NCBI GenBank assembly: GCA_021781255.1
Contig: JAJXXG010000731.1
Location: forward strand, 1 to 6,378
Direction: 5' to 3'
DNA length: 6,378 nt
Source: Acidobacteriota bacterium
GTDB taxonomy: Bacteria > Acidobacteriota > Terriglobia > Terriglobales > Acidobacteriaceae
Below are positions 5,415 through 6,378 of the stretch, one piece after another. Made by a program: the position numbers and the translations under genes. Positions within the stretch are counted from its first letter, which is position 1, and each line of letters begins with the position of its first letter. Under the pieces are notes generated by a model. The model ran no database searches. It was not told where the DNA came from and saw only the letters and a program-made list of their open reading frames with translations.

Positions 5415-5819
5415 TCAGGCAACGGACTGGGCGCAGTGGGCGCAACGCCTGGCGGCCAGAGGAATCTCACTGAGGCATTCAGGGCATGGCTTGGTGGTGG
5501 GCGCGGGCGCAGCCTGCGGCTTTTTAAGGCGGGCCATGACGACATTCATGGGCAACACGAAGACGAAATAGACCACCGCGGCCACGATGAGAAACTCAAC
5601 GATGGCGTTGATGAAGTTGCCGATGGTCACGACGCCGCTGCCGACATGCAGGACAATGCTGCCGAAGTTGGGCTTTCCGACGGTGGCGCCGATGATCGGA
5701 TTGATGATGTCCGCGACGAGCGAGCTGACAATCTTGCCGAATGCTCCGCCGATGATGACGGCGACCGCAAGATCCATGACGTTTCCGCGGAGAATGAAAT
5801 CGCGAAATCCTTTCAGCAT
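5415..5819 (-). CDS. mscL: Large-conductance mechanosensitive channel MscL with C-terminal zinc ribbon
   Basis: A 134-residue inner-membrane channel that opens under membrane tension to release solutes during hypo-osmotic shock. The N-terminal amphipathic helix (MLKGFRDFILRGNV, 1-14) leads into the pore-lining TM1 (about 15-40, DLAVAVIIGGAFGKIVSSLVADIINP), nearly the classic MscL sequence. A short periplasmic loop (about 43-68) precedes TM2 (about 69-92, NFINAIVEFLIVAAVVYFVFVLP). After the basic cytoplasmic turn (ARLKKPQAAPAPTTK) the usual C-terminal helix bundle is replaced by C112-P-E-C115 and C126-A-H-C129, a probable zinc knuckle. GGAGG at 5829-5825 (minus strand) lies 5 bases before ATG 5819. 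An in-frame extension to 6146 is rejected: it lacks a ribosome site and is unlike MscL. It stands alone, with 167 bases upstream and 138 downstream. Confidence 0.96.
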   Translation of the reverse strand: MLKGFRDFILRGNVMDLAVAVIIGGAFGKIVSSLVADIINPIIGATVGKPNFGSIVLHVGSGVVTIGNFINAIVEFLIVAAVVYFVFVLPMNVVMARLKKPQAAPAPTTKPCPECLSEIPLAARRCAHCAQSVA

Positions 5820-5986
5820 TGCTTCCTCCAGTGCATAGCGAATTTCAGCAGGAGCCGCAGGCAGTGTAAGGATTCCAGGCCGCGGAAAACACCGGCTGAA
5901 TCTGCACTCCGCCCATGCTACACGACACCGCACGGGTTCGGGTTGACATTTTTGGGTATGCGGACGGCGCTGGATTGGGGAAGAGG
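5820..5986 (-). promoter_or_regulatory. Leader region of mscL
   Basis: These 167 bases lie between the upstream membrane-protein gene and mscL and must carry any mscL promoter. The GGAGG ribosome site at 5829-5825 is clear. The best promoter-like pair on the minus strand (TTCAGC, 17 bases, TGGAAT, near 5896-5868) is weak. No terminator hairpin with a U-run is evident after the upstream gene. Confidence 0.3.
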
Positions 5987-6378
5987 TCAGGGCACGGTCA
6001 TGAGGGCAACGATGCCGGCAAGGATCATGAGATCGGCGTAGAGGAGGACGAGAACGCCGGCATGGTAGAGGTTCCATCGGCGCTGGAGGCAACGAAAGGT
6101 CTCGACCAGGCCCCAGGCGGCGACCAAGAGCGCAAGGAGCTGCCAATCGGAGCCGTGCAGATTGTCGATATAAGGGAAGCCGGCGAGACGGAGGCTGGCG
6201 GCAAAGGCGCCGAGCGAGAGGAAGATGGCGCGGGCGAGGGATTTTTGCCGTAATCGAAAGAATCTGGAGAAGAGGCGCACAACCTTAAAGGGTAACGCGG
6301 GGAGCGGACAAACCAGGCAGAAAGCGATAAGGATGGGACGTGCGGGGCGGGAAAAGCCGAGCGCGAGAAGAGGCGAAA
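5987..6378 (-). CDS. Unrecognised multi-pass membrane protein, 5' end beyond the window
   Basis: I do not recognise this protein. The frame is open from the right edge to a TGA at 5989-5987, giving 129 visible residues. Hydrophobic segments appear at about residues 13-28 (RPILIAFCLVCPLPAL), 48-65 (LARAIFLSLGAFAASLRLAG), 78-92 (DWQLLALLVAAWGLVETF) and 103-128 (YHAGVLVLLYADLMILAG and on), linked by basic loops. The only standard in-frame start in the window is GTG 6280-6278 (97 residues). Its sole ribosome-like motif (AAGG) is just 2 bases away, too close, and the upstream codons also encode a membrane-like segment. I therefore favour a longer gene entering from the right. No catalytic or binding motif is visible. 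It may be transcribed with mscL, 167 bases downstream, but nothing ties their functions. Confidence 0.6.
   Translation of the reverse strand, partial: SPLLALGFSRPARPILIAFCLVCPLPALPFKVVRLFSRFFRLRQKSLARAIFLSLGAFAASLRLAGFPYIDNLHGSDWQLLALLVAAWGLVETFRCLQRRWNLYHAGVLVLLYADLMILAGIVALMTVP

Noticed and set aside
5943..5948. Perfect TTGACA on the plus strand
   Set aside because: No -10-like hexamer lies 16-19 bases downstream, and there is no plus-strand gene to serve.
5820..6146. Extended mscL frame starting at 6146
   Set aside because: The extra residues are Pro/Arg-rich and unlike MscL, and the internal ATG 5819 has a perfect ribosome site.

Overview
This is a GC-rich (by eye about 60-65%) bacterial chromosomal segment in which every gene I can support lies on the minus strand. 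The gene set suggests a Gram-negative, probably acidobacterial, host. The clues are a cysteine-type CcmE with a ccmE-ccmA-ccmB order, a secreted glutamate-carboxypeptidase-like M28 peptidase, and an MscL with a zinc-ribbon tail. The taxonomic call is an inference, because no rRNA or other marker gene is present. I see no tRNA, CRISPR array, insertion sequence or phage gene.

Layout in the direction of transcription, right to left. (1) 6378-5987: the C-terminal part of an unrecognised multi-pass membrane protein whose frame runs off the right edge. (2) 5819-5415: mscL, a mechanosensitive channel whose C-terminal helix is replaced by a CxxC...CxxC knuckle. (3) 5276-3141: an exported M28-family metallopeptidase with PA, catalytic and transferrin-receptor-like dimerisation domains. 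It has all metal ligands but not the arginine patch that selects glutamate in human GCPII. (4) 3140-1853: 1.3 kb that looks empty at a normal ORF cutoff. It holds three tiny membrane-protein genes (50, 33 and 44 codons) that align without gaps over their N-terminal halves and share Pro17 and Ile19. Upstream of them is a 419-base non-coding stretch rich in GGTTAC/GTAACC inverted repeats. (5) 1852-1: a tightly packed cytochrome c maturation operon, ccmE - ccmA - ybaK - ccmB, with ccmB cut by the left edge.

In the ccm operon, CcmE is the membrane-anchored periplasmic heme chaperone, and CcmA/CcmB are the ATPase and membrane subunit whose ATP hydrolysis releases heme-loaded CcmE. A YbaK-type aminoacyl-tRNA deacylase, which in its family clears Cys-tRNA(Pro), is spliced between ccmA and ccmB through 4-base stop/start overlaps (ATGA and GTGA). 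It is therefore very probably co-translated with the heme exporter.

The best candidates for undescribed biology are the cluster of tiny one-helix proteins with its repeat-rich upstream region, and the ybaK insertion in the ccm operon. The zinc-ribbon MscL and the Cys-type CcmE are notable variants of known families.
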